The notes below the pieces were generated by a model. The model did not search any database and was not told where the DNA came from. It worked only from the letters and a program-made list of their open reading frames with translations. 64,000 nt of DNA from an uncultured Bacteroides sp. (GTDB lineage: Bacteria; Bacteroidota; Bacteroidia; Bacteroidales; Bacteroidaceae): contig NZ_OY762899.1 of the NCBI RefSeq assembly GCF_963666545.1, positions 3,786,365-3,850,364 of the forward strand, given 5' to 3'. Both the position numbers and the translations under genes were made by a program. Positions 61,759 to 64,000 of the stretch are shown here, piece after piece; position 1 is the stretch's first letter, and the number at the start of each line of letters is the position of its first letter.

Positions 61759-63951
61759 ATGAAAAAGATAAGTGTCTTTGCTATGGTCTGTGTTGTGAGT
61801 GCGGCGTCGTTTTCTCAAAATAAAAATTTAGTTCAGAAAGCAGATTCTATTCTTTCCTTAATGACCATAGACGAGAAGATTGGTCAGCTAAATATGTTGA
61901 CGGGAAATTGGGAAGCAACGGGCCCTGTGATGCAGGACGTGGATAAAACGGAGAAACTAAAGTCCGGAGCAATCGGTTCCATGCTCAATGTCAAAGGCAG
62001 TAAGAATACAAGAGAGATTCAGTCTATAGCACTTAGATCAAGATTAAAAATTCCTTTGTTGTTCGGACAGGATGTGATCCATGGTTACAAAACTATTTTT
62101 CCTGTACCACTGGCTCAGGCAGCTAGCTTTGACCTTACGGCCATAAAATCGGCCACACGGGTAGCTGCACGCGAGAGTGCCGTATCCGGCATCCATTGGG
62201 TATTCTCGCCTATGCTTGATGTAGCAAGAGACCCGCGTTGGGGACGAGTAATGGAGGGACCGGGCGAAGACCCTTTTCTTGCATCAAAAATAGCCAAAGT
62301 TATGGTTGAAGGCTATCAGGAACCTTTTGCCGACGGTTTGCAATTGATGGCTTGCGCCAAACATTTTGCAGCGTATAGTGGGGCTATTGGTGGGCGTGAT
62401 TACAACACGGTTGATGTCTCTATGCAGACTTTGCACAATCTCTATTTACCACCTTTTAGGGAAGCGGCAAAAGCAGGAATAGCGAGTTTTATGTGTTCCT
62501 TTAATGAGATAAACGGGGTGCCCTCTTCAGGGAATAAATATCTGTTTGATTTGTTATATAAGGATTGGAACTTTGGCGGATTGGTGGTTTCTGATTGGGG
62601 ATCTATTAGTGAAATGGTTGTTCACGGATACAGTAAAGATCGAGAAATGGCTGCACAACAAGCTTTCAATGCGGGGGTAACGATTGATATGGAGAGCCAT
62701 TGCTACACTGATTATCTCAAAAAACTGATTAAGGAAGGAAAGCTGTCCGAGCAATCTCTTAATCAGGCCGTGCGATATGTTCTTGTCCAGAAATTGAAAT
62801 TAGGACTCTTTGATAATCCGTATCGCTATTGTGACGAACAAAGGGAGCATAAAACGCTTTTTTCGGAAGCTAATAGATATATAGCACGGGATGTTGCAAG
62901 GAAATCGATCATTCTTCTGAAGAATGAAAATAGTATTTTGCCCGTGACTAATACTCCGAAGAAGATAGTTGTGGTTGGTCCTTTGGCTGATTCAAAGAGG
63001 GATATGGATGGTAATTGGGTGATGTTGGCAAATGAGCCGATAGCTGTTACTCTTCTGGAAGCTTTGAAAGAAAGATTTCCTGCCAGTCAGATTGAATATA
63101 AAAAGGGATGCGAAGTGACAGGTGGAGACGCTTCAGGTTTTACTGATGCTGTTCATGCGGCTTCGGATGCTGACTTGGTTATTTTGGCATTGGGCGAAAC
63201 ATGGGATATGAGTGGCGAAGCTAAATCGAAAGGAGATATCAGTTTACCGGGTTTGCAAGAAAAATTGGCGATGGAGATATACAAAACCAATAAGAACTGT
63301 GTGACTTTGCTCATGGCTGGTCGACCTATGATCTTTAACCAGATAGCTGAAAAATCTCCGGCTATCTTGTACTGCTGGTGGTTGGGTACGGAAGCCGGAC
63401 ATGCTATGGTGGATGTACTATGTGGTGCATATAATCCTTCGGCTAGAGTTCCTATGTCGTTTCCTAAATATATGGGACAGATTCCTGTTTATTATAATCA
63501 TAAGAATTCCGGACGTCCTCCTGTAGATACGGAAGGTAATTATTCGGGGCGTTACATTGATATTGATTACAAACCTCAGTATCCTTTTGCTTATGGACTA
63601 TCATATACTCAATTCTCTTATGAGAATATTCAAGTAAAGAAGTCAGAGAAAGAAGTGACAGTGAGTATGACCATTAAGAATGTGGGTAAATATGATGGAA
63701 GTGAATTAGCACAGGTTTATTTGCAAAAGTTGTGGGGCGAATCGACTTCACCGGTGAAAGAACTTAAAGGTTTTGAACAGGTCTTTCTGAAAAAGGGAGA
63801 AAGTCGTCTGGTAATTATTCACATACCGTATGAACAGTTAGCCTACTATGGTCAGCATGGCTGGGAATCGGGTAGTGGAGATTACAAGATATATGTGGGA
63901 CGGAACTCTTCCGATGTAATTTATAACGTTTCTGTTCAATTGGAAGAGTAA
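61759..63951 (+). CDS. bglX: GH3 family beta-glucosidase (BglX-like)
   Basis: The 730-residue exported glycosidase has signal peptide MKKISVFAMVCVVSAASFSQ. The N-terminal TIM-barrel domain contains PVPLAQAASFD, SPMLDVARDPRWGRVMEGPGEDP and CAKHFAAYSGA, with nucleophile D279 in LVVSDWGS. The second alpha/beta domain has the acid/base region DMSGEAKSKGDI, and a C-terminal FnIII-like domain (about 625-720) follows. It removes terminal beta-linked glucose from oligosaccharides, in the periplasm. It is third in the susC-susD-GH3 cluster after a possible attenuator hairpin. Confidence 0.95.
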   Translation: MKKISVFAMVCVVSAASFSQNKNLVQKADSILSLMTIDEKIGQLNMLTGNWEATGPVMQDVDKTEKLKSGAIGSMLNVKGSKNTREIQSIALRSRLKIPLLFGQDVIHGYKTIFPVPLAQAASFDLTAIKSATRVAARESAVSGIHWVFSPMLDVARDPRWGRVMEGPGEDPFLASKIAKVMVEGYQEPFADGLQLMACAKHFAAYSGAIGGRDYNTVDVSMQTLHNLYLPPFREAAKAGIASFMCSFNEINGVPSSGNKYLFDLLYKDWNFGGLVVSDWGSISEMVVHGYSKDREMAAQQAFNAGVTIDMESHCYTDYLKKLIKEGKLSEQSLNQAVRYVLVQKLKLGLFDNPYRYCDEQREHKTLFSEANRYIARDVARKSIILLKNENSILPVTNTPKKIVVVGPLADSKRDMDGNWVMLANEPIAVTLLEALKERFPASQIEYKKGCEVTGGDASGFTDAVHAASDADLVILALGETWDMSGEAKSKGDISLPGLQEKLAMEIYKTNKNCVTLLMAGRPMIFNQIAEKSPAILYCWWLGTEAGHAMVDVLCGAYNPSARVPMSFPKYMGQIPVYYNHKNSGRPPVDTEGNYSGRYIDIDYKPQYPFAYGLSYTQFSYENIQVKKSEKEVTVSMTIKNVGKYDGSELAQVYLQKLWGESTSPVKELKGFEQVFLKKGESRLVIIHIPYEQLAYYGQHGWESGSGDYKIYVGRNSSDVIYNVSVQLEE

Positions 63952-63965
63952 CAAAATGCAATAAT

Positions 63966-64000
63966 ATGAAAAGAATAAATGTGTTTTTATTGATATGTTA
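63966..64000 (+). CDS. Start of another exported protein, cut by the window end
   Basis: ATG at 63966 opens a frame reading MKRINVFLLIC up to the last base. The basic, then hydrophobic, residues look like the start of a signal peptide. It begins 14 bases after the GH3 stop and is probably the next gene of the polysaccharide-utilisation locus. Nothing more can be said. Confidence 0.5.
   Translation, partial: MKRINVFLLIC

Overview
The window looks like a chromosomal segment of a gut-type Bacteroidales bacterium, most likely Bacteroides or a close relative. The evidence is a SusC/SusD pair with a FecR-type regulator, several DUF families typical of Bacteroidales (DUF4270, DUF4907, DUF4924), a full NifJ pyruvate:ferredoxin oxidoreductase, a Na+-pumping decarboxylase (OadGAB), and Bacteroidetes-type promoters (TAnnTTTG at -7, sometimes TTTG about 20 bases upstream). 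I saw no rRNA, tRNA, CRISPR array, insertion sequence or complete prophage. Species cannot be fixed from this sequence alone.

Layout. 0.1-4.3 kb: threonine aldolase and a secreted GH9-CE4 fusion, then a 0.5 kb spacer carrying a 70-bp palindromic repeat. 4.3-10.1 kb: an acyl-CoA dehydrogenase/EtfA/EtfB operon, divergent from a LytS/LytTR two-component pair. 10.1-15.6 kb: a secreted C1 cysteine peptidase and two divergent exported pairs (DUF4270 lipoprotein plus outer-membrane barrel; Kelch lipoprotein plus DUF4907). 15.7-24.3 kb: a cation/proton antiporter, a patatin-like lipase, NifJ, an AAA ATPase, and a 0.66 kb gene-free spacer with degenerate repeats. 24.3-29.2 kb: an ATP-grasp-like protein, a GHL10-type glycosidase, and CstA followed by two small membrane or envelope genes.

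29.3-31.35 kb is an AT-rich accessory patch between ordinary housekeeping genes. It holds the tail of a UvrD-type helicase that looks like a remnant, and an intact CBS-HEPN protein with its own promoter. Fragments of the same palindromic repeat family seen at 4 kb lie at both edges. This is the best candidate in the window for an undescribed, possibly defence-related, system. 31.4-43.7 kb: PhzF, a PII-Amt nitrogen module, a dicarboxylate/amino-acid symporter, a HigBA toxin-antitoxin pair, UvrA, a second GHL10 glycosidase, a split chromate transporter and an unusual regulator that has HisKA, receiver and AraC parts but no ATPase domain. 43.8-55.4 kb: PurL, a LysE exporter, DUF4924, RfbD, release factor 3 and the OadG-OadA-OadB sodium pump. 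55.6-64 kb: the start of a polysaccharide-utilisation locus (FecR anti-sigma, STN-containing SusC, SusD, GH3 beta-glucosidase and the first codons of another exported protein cut by the window end).

Working together: NifJ, ACAD/ETF and the OadGAB pump are pieces of an anaerobic fermentative energy economy. PII and Amt handle ammonium. The GH9, GHL10, GH3 and SusCD genes point to glycan degradation. Most other genes are ordinary core functions.
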